The notes under the pieces are model-generated. The model saw nothing but the letters and a program-made list of their open reading frames with translations. It had not been told where the DNA came from and searched no databases. The position numbers and the translations under genes were made by a program. A stretch of DNA of 42,112 nt, taken from contig JAIXOS010000351.1 in the NCBI GenBank assembly GCA_027486695.1, positions 1 through 42,112 of the forward strand. Reading direction: 5' to 3'. Shown here one piece after another: positions 33,884 through 41,513 of the stretch. Each line of letters starts with the position of its first letter. The stretch's first letter is position 1. The stretch is from Chitinophagaceae bacterium. Lineage in GTDB: Bacteria; Bacteroidota; Bacteroidia; Chitinophagales; Chitinophagaceae.

Positions 33884-33902
33884 TTTCTACAAAAATTTAG
33901 AA
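33884..33902 (+). promoter_or_regulatory. TTTCTAC-AAAAA-TTTAGAA element upstream of preT
   Basis: TTCTA and TAGAA arms flank 8 bp; the guaD palindrome has the same arms flanking 6 bp. It lies ~15-33 bp before the preT ATG. It could mark an internal promoter or operator before preT-preA. Confidence 0.35.
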
Positions 33903-33916
33903 CAAAATCTGTAACG

Positions 33917-35254
33917 ATGATACAAAACAACCGACTATCTACCGAACAATACGAACAAAATTTTGCCGACATTCATCCTCCTTTTGAAACCAAAGAAGCG
34001 GCACTAGTTGCGGCCAATAAATGCCTTTTTTGTTACGATGCACCTTGTACCAAAAGTTGCCCTACGGGTATCAATGTTCCCAAATTCATCAAGCAAATTA
34101 CTACCGAAAACATCAAAGGTTCGGCCCATACCATTTTTTCATCAAATATTATGGGGGCTGGTTGTTCAAAGGTTTGTCCGGTAGAAAAACTTTGTGAAGG
34201 CTCTTGTGTGTACAACCTCATGCACGAAGAACCCATTCAAATTGCTCGCCTACAACGATATAGCACCGAAAAAGCAATGGCGCAAAATTGGCAATTGTTT
34301 GAACGCAAACCTTCTGTTGGTAAAAAAGTAGCTATTGTGGGTGCCGGCCCCGCTGGTTTAAGTTGTGCGCACACACTTAGCCGCGAAGGTGTATATGTTA
34401 CCATCTATGAAAAAGAAGCCAAAGGCGGCGGATTAATGACTTACGGAATTGCGGCCTATAAAGTAACTCCCGAATTTTGCGAAGCAGAGGTAGACTATAT
34501 TACGGCAATTGGTGGTATAGATATCAAATACAACCATGCACTCGGCAAAGACGTTACACTAGAACAATTACAACAAAATTACGATGCGGTGTATTTGGCA
34601 TTTGGTGTGGGCCTTGCCCGACAATTGGCCATTCCAGGCGAAGCATTAACCGGCGTTGTAGATGCCATTAGTTTTATCTATGATTTGCGTACCAATCATT
34701 TTTCATCTATTCCCGTTGGCGACCGAGTAGCGGTGATTGGTATGGGAATGACGGCAATTGATGCTGCTACACAAGCCAAACGTTTGGGAGCAAAAGAGGT
34801 TACGTTGGTGTATAGAAGAACGCAGGAAGAAATGCCTTGTACAGAGCACGAATTAAACATTGCCAAACTAGATGGCTGTAATGTAATATGGTTGGCAGCA
34901 CCTACAGAAATAATTGGAAAAGAAGGTAAAGTCACCCACTTGGTATGCGATACCATGCAACTAGGCGAACCCGATGCTTCCGGACGCAGAAGCCCGGTAT
35001 CTACCGGTACTACCATTACCCTAGAAGTAGATATGGTCATTAAAGCAGCCGGCCAAATGCCTTTTGAACATTTGGTTAAAAGCGAAAAACTCCATCATTT
35101 ATACGGAAAACTAACCGTTACCAACAAAACACAAACCAATTATCCGGGTGTTTTTGCCGGAGGCGATTGTGTCAATGGCGGTAAAGAAGTGGTAGATGCA
35201 GTACAAGCCGGAAAAGATGGCGCATCGGCTATTCTGCAATACCTTATGCCCTAA
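33917..35254 (+). CDS. preT: Dihydropyrimidine dehydrogenase subunit PreT (NAD(P)H-FAD-iron-sulfur)
   Basis: The 445-residue protein is the electron-input subunit of NAD(P)-dependent dihydropyrimidine dehydrogenase. Cysteines of two [4Fe-4S] clusters lie at 36, 39, 44, 48 (KCLFCYDAPCTKSCPTG) and 83, 87, 93, 97 (GCSKVCPVEKLCEGSCVYN). The FAD Rossmann motif is VAIVGAGPAGLSCAHTL at 138. A second nucleotide fold follows (VAVIGMGMTAIDAA), and FAGGDCVNGGKEVVDAV closes the FAD site. It corresponds to the N-terminal half of mammalian DPYD. It precedes preA by 82 bp. The glutamate synthase small subunit is a relative, but preA next door settles the assignment. Confidence 0.95.
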   Translation: MIQNNRLSTEQYEQNFADIHPPFETKEAALVAANKCLFCYDAPCTKSCPTGINVPKFIKQITTENIKGSAHTIFSSNIMGAGCSKVCPVEKLCEGSCVYNLMHEEPIQIARLQRYSTEKAMAQNWQLFERKPSVGKKVAIVGAGPAGLSCAHTLSREGVYVTIYEKEAKGGGLMTYGIAAYKVTPEFCEAEVDYITAIGGIDIKYNHALGKDVTLEQLQQNYDAVYLAFGVGLARQLAIPGEALTGVVDAISFIYDLRTNHFSSIPVGDRVAVIGMGMTAIDAATQAKRLGAKEVTLVYRRTQEEMPCTEHELNIAKLDGCNVIWLAAPTEIIGKEGKVTHLVCDTMQLGEPDASGRRSPVSTGTTITLEVDMVIKAAGQMPFEHLVKSEKLHHLYGKLTVTNKTQTNYPGVFAGGDCVNGGKEVVDAVQAGKDGASAILQYLMP

Positions 35255-35336
35255 AAAAAACGTATATTTTAATCGCTTTAGGGCAATGTTTCGTATATAG
35301 TATCTATTTTATCTACACACATCAAACCGAATCATC

Positions 35337-36605
35337 ATGGCAAACATAAGTTCTAATTTTTTAGGCATTCACTCTCCCAATCCATTTTGGTTGGCAAGCG
35401 CTCCTCCTACCGATAAAAAAATTAATGTATTGCGCGCTTTCGAGGCAGGATGGGGCGGCGTAGTTTGGAAAACATTGGGCAGTCAGGTAAAAAATGTTTC
35501 CTCACGATATTCTTCAGTAGATTATGGCGGACACCGTGTAATGGGCTTTAACAATATTGAATTAATTAGCGACAGACCGCTCGATATCAATCTTAAAGAA
35601 ATTACCGAGTGCGTAAAATTATTCCCCGATAGGGCAATGATTGTATCGCTTATGGCCGATAACAATCGTGAATCGTGGCACGAACTCATCAAAAAGTGCG
35701 AAGATGCCGGAGCTATGGGCTTTGAACTCAATTTTGGTTGTCCACATGGCATGACGGAGCGCGGCATGGGCGCCGCCGTTGGTCAAGATCCGGAAATTGC
35801 CCGCATGGTGGTAGAATGGGTAATGGAAAAAGCAACCATACCCGTTATTACCAAACTTACTCCCAATGTGCACTCGGTAGTACCAACGGGCAAAGCAGTT
35901 GTAGAAGCAGGTACCAATGCCTTGAGCTTGATCAATACCATACAAAGTGTTACGGGAGTAGATTTAGATACGTTGGTTCCCAATCCGTATGTAGCAGGCA
36001 AAAGCGTATTCGGTGGCTATTGTGGCCCTGCCGTAAAACCGATTGCCTTAAAAATGCTTACTACCATTGCCCAAAATGCCACTACCAATAAAGTACCTAT
36101 TAGTGGTATAGGCGGTATTAGTACCTGGAAAGATGCGGTAGAGTTTATGCTTTTGGGTGCAAGCAATGTGCAAGTTTGTACAGCAGCAATGAAGCACGGC
36201 TTCCGTATTGTGGAAGATATGTGCGAAGGATTGAATAATTGGATGGACGAAAAAGGATTTGCTACACTCAACGATTTTATTGGCAAAAGCGTTCAAAATG
36301 TCACCCATTGGGAAGAATTAGACATCAACTATCACCATGTTGCTAGTATCAACCAAGACAAATGTATTCATTGCGGCCTCTGCTATATCGCCTGCGAAGA
36401 CACATCGCACCAATCCATCAATCTTACATCCGGGAATCCTTACAACACTTATACTATCAAAGAGGAAGAATGTGTGGGCTGTAATTTGTGCAAGTTGGTG
36501 TGTCCGGTAGACAATTGCATTACGATGGTAGAACAGCGGGTAGCTCCGGAATATATTAATTGGAAACAATGGCAAGAACAAGGTTTACCACTGAACGACC
36601 ATTAA
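35337..36605 (+). CDS. preA: Dihydropyrimidine dehydrogenase subunit PreA (FMN barrel plus two [4Fe-4S])
   Basis: The 422-residue subunit reduces uracil and thymine at FMN. The barrel contains GVVWKTLG, FELNFGCPHGM, KLTPNV, GYCGPAVKPIAL and ISGIGGISTW. A C-terminal ferredoxin part has cysteines 343, 346, 349, 353 and 379, 382, 385, 389. Val148 in GMGAAVGQDPE stands where mammalian DPYD has its catalytic Cys (GLACGQDPE); as I recall, bacterial PreA proteins share this. With PreT it performs the first step of reductive pyrimidine breakdown. A 124-bp gap with a short dispersed repeat separates it from the following M20 gene. Confidence 0.95.
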   Translation: MANISSNFLGIHSPNPFWLASAPPTDKKINVLRAFEAGWGGVVWKTLGSQVKNVSSRYSSVDYGGHRVMGFNNIELISDRPLDINLKEITECVKLFPDRAMIVSLMADNNRESWHELIKKCEDAGAMGFELNFGCPHGMTERGMGAAVGQDPEIARMVVEWVMEKATIPVITKLTPNVHSVVPTGKAVVEAGTNALSLINTIQSVTGVDLDTLVPNPYVAGKSVFGGYCGPAVKPIALKMLTTIAQNATTNKVPISGIGGISTWKDAVEFMLLGASNVQVCTAAMKHGFRIVEDMCEGLNNWMDEKGFATLNDFIGKSVQNVTHWEELDINYHHVASINQDKCIHCGLCYIACEDTSHQSINLTSGNPYNTYTIKEEECVGCNLCKLVCPVDNCITMVEQRVAPEYINWKQWQEQGLPLNDH

Positions 36606-36660
36606 TTCTTGATTGAAATTGGCAGATAATGGCACCGGCAAAAAGCGCTTTGGGCATCGC

Positions 36661-36702
36661 CTGTTGTGTCACTCCCTTGTACGTTCTGTTCGTTGTGCAG
36701 CT
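36661..36702 (+). repeat. Short dispersed repeat, family 2, copy 2
   Basis: TGTTGTGTCACTCCC through CTGTTCGTTGTGCAGC parallels 18911-18952 in word order and spacing. Located between preA and the second M20 gene. The match is imperfect and the family assignment is tentative. Confidence 0.4.
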
Positions 36703-36729
36703 AGTAGGCTGACCATTAAATAAAGTAGC

Positions 36730-37968
36730 ATGAAAATCAATCCTCTTCGTTTACAACAGCATTTTGAAGCCATGAGCCTGATTGGCAAAATTGGCGATAC
36801 CGGCACTTGCCGTCCTGCCCATAGTAGCCTTGAAAAAGAAGCTTTTTTGTTGGCCGCTTCATGGATGCAAGCCGCCGGAATGACGACTCGTATAGATGAT
36901 TTTGGCAACTTAATTGGCCGGCTAGAAGGCAGTCAACCACATTTGCCCGTACTGATGATGGGCTCGCATCTAGATTCGCAACCCTATGGCGGCAGATTTG
37001 ATGGTGTAGCGGGCGTTTTGTGCGCAATCGAAGTAGTAACTACCTTGACGGAAAACAACATTGTTCCTACCCGACCTATTGAGGTGATATCCTTTGCCGA
37101 CGAAGAAGGATGGCGTTTTAACAAGGGACTGTTTGGTAGCAGAGGGATTTTGGGCAAACTTGAAGCCGGCGAACTGCAACGCACCGATAAAGACGGTATT
37201 TCGCGCGAACAGGCACTGCTCGATTTTGGCTGCAACATCAGTAATTTTAAAGCAAGTGAATACGCCAACGGAAGCATTTTTTGTTTTTTGGAACTGCATA
37301 TAGAACAAGGTCCCGTGCTCGACATTGCCAATAAACCTATTGGTGTAGTATCGGGCATTTCCGGGCCACTTTGGCAAACCCTAACCTTAAAAGGCATGGC
37401 CGGTCATGCCGGAAGTGTACCAATGGCCATTAGAAACGACGCATTGGTGGGTGCCGCTGAAGTCATCATAGCCCTGAACGAAATTGCCACCCAAATACCC
37501 GGTGCCCCTACAGTAGGTACCGTAGGCACCTTGCAGGTATTTCCCGCATCACGCAACATTATACCGGAAGAGGTTACCCTTACCCTCGATTTACGAGATA
37601 TAGATTTGGAACGTCGCAATAAATACGAAAATCAACTATTGCAAGCAATAAACCGCATTGCCGAAAAACATGGTTTAACCTACACTTTAACCGAAGACAC
37701 GAACAGCGAACCACGTTACTGCGCTACTTGGATAAAAGAAATCATTCACGAACAATGCCAATTGCTACAATTAGATGCTCCGGAACTAATGAGCGGTCCT
37801 TTTCACGATTCCCTTCCGCTTTCGTATGTGTGCGATTATGGGATGATTTTTATTCGCAGTAAAGATGGCATTAGCCACAACCCTTTAGAATATTCTTCGT
37901 ACGAAGACTTAGCTATTGGCTGCAATGTATTACTAGGAACAGTAAATACTATTTTAAACAAACAATAA
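36730..37968 (+). CDS. Second M20 family amidohydrolase (HyuC/AllC-like), exact substrate unclear
   Basis: The 412-residue metallohydrolase shows GSHLDSQPYGGRFDG (His80, Asp91), SFADEEGWRF (Glu126), LELHIEQGPVLD (His190), GHAGSVPMAIRNDA and a C-terminal ISHNPLE. It is a distant relative of the allC product. Its GGRFDGVAGVL and the context of pyrimidine genes resemble N-carbamoyl-amino-acid hydrolases and beta-ureidopropionases. That reaction already has a nitrilase-type candidate at 32990-33856. It might instead be ureidoglycolate amidohydrolase, the step missing from the purine arm. FHDSLPLS replaces the GHDA-type motif seen in the allC product. Last gene of the plus-strand series, followed by a strong terminator. 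Confidence 0.85.
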   Translation: MKINPLRLQQHFEAMSLIGKIGDTGTCRPAHSSLEKEAFLLAASWMQAAGMTTRIDDFGNLIGRLEGSQPHLPVLMMGSHLDSQPYGGRFDGVAGVLCAIEVVTTLTENNIVPTRPIEVISFADEEGWRFNKGLFGSRGILGKLEAGELQRTDKDGISREQALLDFGCNISNFKASEYANGSIFCFLELHIEQGPVLDIANKPIGVVSGISGPLWQTLTLKGMAGHAGSVPMAIRNDALVGAAEVIIALNEIATQIPGAPTVGTVGTLQVFPASRNIIPEEVTLTLDLRDIDLERRNKYENQLLQAINRIAEKHGLTYTLTEDTNSEPRYCATWIKEIIHEQCQLLQLDAPELMSGPFHDSLPLSYVCDYGMIFIRSKDGISHNPLEYSSYEDLAIGCNVLLGTVNTILNKQ

Positions 37969-38055
37969 ATATTGTTTAAAAAATGACTATCAATGTTTTT
38001 GGCTAGTAAATAGCCTTTAAAAAGAGAATTACGTTTGTTTGGGTTTATAGTTTAG

Positions 38056-38092
38056 CAGGTTTTTTCTTCATTGAAAGAACCTGTTTTTTTTT
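38056..38092 (+). terminator. Rho-independent terminator ending the pyrimidine-catabolism series
   Basis: CAGGTTTTTTC (38056-38066) and GAAAGAACCTG (38073-38083) form an 11-bp stem with one G-T pair and a 6-base loop, followed by nine T. It lies 88 bp after the M20 stop codon. Confidence 0.88.
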
Positions 38093-38227
38093 ATAACTTA
38101 TACAACGGGAGCAGTAGCCCAAAAATGTTGTGTACAACAAATCGTTGTCAATATTTATGAATAGAGCGTGTAATTAATAGATGCAATGGTTCTATTTTGA
38201 AAATTTCATTCATTGAGCACCAAAACA

Positions 38228-38260
38228 AAAAAGGACTTCTCTTGTCGGGAAGTCCTTTTT
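38228..38260 (-). terminator. Terminator of rpsP
   Basis: AAAAAGGACTTC and GAAGTCCTTTTT pair perfectly over 12 bp around a 9-base loop. On the minus strand the stem ends in a T run, 29 bp after the rpsP stop. It could act in both directions. Confidence 0.8.
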
Positions 38261-38288
38261 GTGAATGCTATAAATACTTTTGTATGTA

Positions 38289-38747
38289 TTATGCTTCTTC
38301 TGTTGCAGTAGGTGCAGCGGGTTCAACGGCTGTTTCTACCTTACGGTAAACCGGTTGAATACGTTTGGCACGTTGTGCTTTTTTGTGCTCTTCGTTTTTG
38401 CGAGCAATTTGTACTTCATGTTCTTCGTGCCAAGCTTGGAATTTTACCATTGCTGTTGCATCATCGAACAAACCAAGTTTTACACCACGCAATAAGTGTT
38501 TTAAATACAATACACCTTTGAACGACAAAATTCGACGAACCGTATCGGTTGGTTGCGCTCCTTTGTGAAGCCATTCCAAGGCTTTTTGACGGTCTAACTG
38601 AATGGTGGCTGGTACTGTTAATGGATTGTAAGTACCAATTTTTTGGATGAATTTACCATCACGGGGTGCACGGGCATCGGCCACTACAATGAAGTAGAAT
38701 GGGCGTTTTTTACTGCCGTGGCGTTGTAATCGCATTTTTACTGCCAT
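38289..38747 (-). CDS. rpsP: 30S ribosomal protein S16 with C-terminal extension
   Basis: The protein has 152 residues against about 82 in E. coli S16. The core is clear: [41 protein letters not shown] and [13 protein letters not shown]. The last ~70 residues are a charged, then Ala/Pro/Glu-rich extension (ending AAPTATEEA), which is typical of S16 in Bacteroidota. S16 is an assembly protein of the small subunit body. In many bacteria rpsP is followed by rimM and trmD; here it stands alone with its own promoter and terminator. Confidence 0.97.
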   Translation of the reverse strand: MAVKMRLQRHGSKKRPFYFIVVADARAPRDGKFIQKIGTYNPLTVPATIQLDRQKALEWLHKGAQPTDTVRRILSFKGVLYLKHLLRGVKLGLFDDATAMVKFQAWHEEHEVQIARKNEEHKKAQRAKRIQPVYRKVETAVEPAAPTATEEA

Positions 38748-38802
38748 GTTAAATAGACATTTAGCGGCGTTAATAAATAAGGTTTATAAAAAAATAAGAA
38801 TG

Positions 38803-38833
38803 CAAATTTAGTTAAGTGCTATCTATTTTCCAA
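38803..38833 (-). promoter_or_regulatory. Bacteroidota-type promoter of rpsP (TTG-N20-TAAATTTG)
   Basis: On the minus strand TTG (38833-38831) is followed by 20 bases and TAAATTTG (38810-38803), matching the Bacteroidota primary sigma factor consensus TTG-N17-23-TAnnTTTG exactly. Transcription would begin near 38797, about 50 bp before the rpsP ATG. This is the clearest promoter in the window. Confidence 0.75.
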
Positions 38834-38910
38834 GTTTGTGGAAGAATGTTTCGCTTATCAACAACAAATTAACACTTTTATAAGCCGACCGAAGTGATTG
38901 CAGCCCAAAT

Positions 38911-39031
38911 ACTACACCCGATTGGCGTGAATACCCCGCTGAGGGTTGGAAGCGTGGGCTTTTGTGGCGGAGTAGCAACAGAAAGCGGGACCACAGTTGC
39001 AACAATGGATCTACAGCCCGTGTTCTAATCA
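38911..39031 (+). repeat. Dispersed intergenic repeat, copy B
   Basis: It shares with 21401-21520, in order, CCCGATTG, GAATACCCC, GGCGGAGTA, GAAAGCGGGAC, AGTTG and TCTAATCA, with a variable middle. Here the middle reads GCTGAGGGTTGGAAGCGTGGG. Same orientation on the plus strand as copy A but in unrelated gene context, so it is an independent element rather than part of one operon. Confidence 0.75.
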
Positions 39032-39108
39032 ACAAAAAATAATGATTAACAGCTGCCGCTTGGCGAGTAGGTGTACACTTTATACGCAATGTTGTTTATA
39101 TTCGTGGT

Positions 39109-40374
39109 ATGACCGAAGTTACCACTATCGTATTGATATTGCTCACCCTTATATTAATTGGCTTTTTTGCCGGATATGAAATTGCTTTTATCAGTGCCAA
39201 CCGCCTGAGTATAGAGCTGAAAAAAAAGCAGGGCAAAAGCAGCGGCCTTATTTTGGCGCGCTTCATGGAATATCCTGCCAAATTCATTGGTACTTGTTTA
39301 ATTGGTTTGAATATTTTTTTGGTCATCTATGGCTTGCTGTTCGACCAACTTTTAGAAGAAACTTTTTGGAAACGATTTAGCTTTAGCATCGACAACCCGT
39401 CGTTAAGACTAATTATTGACACTTTTTTATCGGCAATGGTGGTGCTTATTTTTGGAGAGTTTTTACCCAAAGCCATTTTTAGAGCCAAGCACGATCAATT
39501 ACTGTTTTTATTTGCTCGTGTAGCAAGTTTTTTTGATCATATCTTTCAACCTTTTGCCGTTTTTTTTGTGAATGTGGCACAGTGGATAGTCAAATATTTA
39601 TTCAATGTTCGCTTATCCGACAAAAGCAATGCTTTTAATAAGGTGGATTTGGAACATTTTTTTCAGCAAACAAAAGAACAAGACGAAGACAATCAAGAAT
39701 TGAATACCGAATTGTTTGAAAATGCCTTGAGTTTGCCATTGATTAAAATAAGAAGCTGTTTGGTGCCACGTACCGAAATTGAAGGATTAAACATTACGGC
39801 AAGCGTAGAGGAAGCGCGTCAGCTATTCATCAGCACACAGTTGAGTAAGTTGATTGTGTACAACGATAGCATTGATGCTATTGAGGGCTATATTCATCAA
39901 TTGGATTTGTTTAAAAAACCGGCTAGTATTAAAGACATTTTATTGCCTATTCCGGTGGTGCCGGAAAGTATGAGCGCTACAGATTTGCTGAACAAATTCA
40001 CCAAATTGGGTAAAAGTATTGCTTGGGTGGTGGACGAATTTGGCGGCACTTCGGGCATTATTACGATGGAAGATGTTTTGGAAGAAATTTTTGGAGAAAT
40101 TCATGACGAATACGATACAGAAGAGTTTGTAGACAAACAAATAGCAGAGGACGAATTTATATTTAGTGGTCGTTTGGAATTGGACTACCTAAATGAAAAA
40201 TACGATTTAGAATTTCCTGAAAAATCGTCCGAAACACTTAGCGGCTATATCATTAACGAATTTGAAACGATTCCAAAGCAAAAAGACAAAATCATTATCA
40301 ACAATTATCAATTTGATATCTTGAATGTGAGCGATACGCGTATAGAGATGGTAAAAATGAAGGTATTGCGATAG
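39109..40374 (+). CDS. CNNM/CorC-type membrane protein with CBS and transporter-associated domains (hemolysin family, GldE-like)
   Basis: The 421-residue protein starts with a DUF21/CNNM transmembrane domain (helices near 5-27, 60-80 and 105-125; EFLPKAIFRAKH). A CBS-pair region follows (RSCLVPRTEIEGLN, STQLSKLIVYNDSIDAIEGYIH, SIAWVVDEFGGTSGIITMED). The CorC_HlyC domain occupies the last ~85 residues. Such proteins are proposed magnesium or other ion exporters. The Bacteroidota gliding-associated protein GldE belongs here, but no gldD or other gliding gene is adjacent, so I give no symbol. It lies alone, divergent from rpsP. Confidence 0.88.
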   Translation: MTEVTTIVLILLTLILIGFFAGYEIAFISANRLSIELKKKQGKSSGLILARFMEYPAKFIGTCLIGLNIFLVIYGLLFDQLLEETFWKRFSFSIDNPSLRLIIDTFLSAMVVLIFGEFLPKAIFRAKHDQLLFLFARVASFFDHIFQPFAVFFVNVAQWIVKYLFNVRLSDKSNAFNKVDLEHFFQQTKEQDEDNQELNTELFENALSLPLIKIRSCLVPRTEIEGLNITASVEEARQLFISTQLSKLIVYNDSIDAIEGYIHQLDLFKKPASIKDILLPIPVVPESMSATDLLNKFTKLGKSIAWVVDEFGGTSGIITMEDVLEEIFGEIHDEYDTEEFVDKQIAEDEFIFSGRLELDYLNEKYDLEFPEKSSETLSGYIINEFETIPKQKDKIIINNYQFDILNVSDTRIEMVKMKVLR

Positions 40375-40481
40375 CGTGCGTTTCGTCGTATTCTCCAAAT
40401 GGAGCGGCGCTATACCTTGATTGGAGCATTTAAATTGCCACGCAGCTTACCAAGTGTCAATGAACACTTACCTATCCCCTT

Positions 40482-41513
40482 TTATTTTTTATAATATTGA
40501 TTGGGTGCCATTTTAAAAATTCGGCTCCTTTGGTATTGTGTTAAAGCTTCGGCATCTTTTGCGTGGTTTTCTATCCATGTTTGAAAAGCGGTGGTACTAT
40601 TTGCGGCACCAAATAGCCATTGGTTGTACGCTTCAAACAAACCTTCTTTCAAAAAAAACTGGTGCAAATTAAATATGTACCAAGGCCAAGTAGAGTGGGT
40701 GTTGGTCTGAAAATAATCAAGAATACACCTCGTGCGTATAGCCGTAAGCGATTCGGGGGTTAGCCCATTTTTGCTTAGTTCTACCGATTTTGACCAAAGT
40801 GTTGCTATTGCTTTTTCGAAAGGAGTGGTTTTTTTATCGTTTATCCATTTAGCAAAATCGGTGTTTAGGTACAATTTCTTATATGCATCTAACATAAGCG
40901 ACTTTATGGTGGCGGTACGTTTGGTGTAGCTTTCTAGGTTTACAAAAACTTCGCCATACATAATTACCCAAAACAGCTGATTGGTTTGGGTATAATAGTT
41001 GGCTGCATAAAAATAGTTACCGCTATAGTTTGCATCCGTTTTAATGCCTTGTTCCCATTCATTTATTGCGGCTGTCAAATCTTTTTCTTCAGCTAGCACC
41101 TCGCCATATTCGCAATGCAACACACCACTTTCCGGAAATTTACTGAGTGCTTTTTTATATACTTTTTTGGTATTGTGCGCATCGGCAATGCCCTTGTATG
41201 CAAGTGCTAATATTTGAAAAGTAGTAACATCGGCTGCGGGTTGCTCGGTAAGGTATTTTCCTAGTTCGATAGACTTAGCAAAATCTCGTTTTAAAAAACT
41301 TAAAAAAGCCAAATCTTTTAAATATTCGGTATTGGTAGGTTCTTTTTCTATTAATTTACCGAATATCAGCGTTGCATTGTCGTAATCGCCCTGATTCATA
41401 AAGCTTTTGGCTTTTGCATGCATTTCAGATGCGGTTTGTGCCCATCCATACTGAAAAGTACTAACAGCTAGCACTACAATTACAACAACAATTTTACGCA
41501 TAAACAGGTGCAT
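40482..41513 (-). CDS. Exported tetratricopeptide-repeat protein, function unknown
   Basis: The 343-residue protein begins with a signal peptide (MRKIVVVIVVLAVSTF, cleavage near YGWAQ). TPR-like helix pairs follow at about 30-180: a MHAKAKSFMNQGDYDNATLIF unit, then segments near 65-95, 100-130 and 135-165. The C-terminal half (180-343) is helical and aromatic-rich and resembles nothing I can name. It probably acts in the periplasm or at the membrane as a scaffold. The start overlaps the stop of the DUF1015 gene by one base (TAATG), which suggests translational coupling. MRKIV at 41501 is an alternative start. Confidence 0.8.
   Translation of the reverse strand: MHLFMRKIVVVIVVLAVSTFQYGWAQTASEMHAKAKSFMNQGDYDNATLIFGKLIEKEPTNTEYLKDLAFLSFLKRDFAKSIELGKYLTEQPAADVTTFQILALAYKGIADAHNTKKVYKKALSKFPESGVLHCEYGEVLAEEKDLTAAINEWEQGIKTDANYSGNYFYAANYYTQTNQLFWVIMYGEVFVNLESYTKRTATIKSLMLDAYKKLYLNTDFAKWINDKKTTPFEKAIATLWSKSVELSKNGLTPESLTAIRTRCILDYFQTNTHSTWPWYIFNLHQFFLKEGLFEAYNQWLFGAANSTTAFQTWIENHAKDAEALTQYQRSRIFKMAPNQYYKK

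Larger units (their letters stand above)
38748..39108. other. Divergent intergenic region with rpsP promoter and dispersed repeat B
   Basis: These 361 bp carry the rpsP promoter (38803-38833) and the 120-bp dispersed repeat (38911-39031). TATATTCG at 39097-39104 is one mismatch from the -7 consensus just before the next gene, which would give an almost leaderless message. I recognise no gene here. Confidence 0.5.

Noticed and set aside
38101-38227. tRNA or small RNA gene between the two terminators
   Set aside because: No cloverleaf-like arms or conserved tRNA loops could be found.
40452-40469. AAGTGT/ACACTT hairpin between convergent genes
   Set aside because: Short stem and the T-rich tract is about 10 bases away, so a terminator is not supported.
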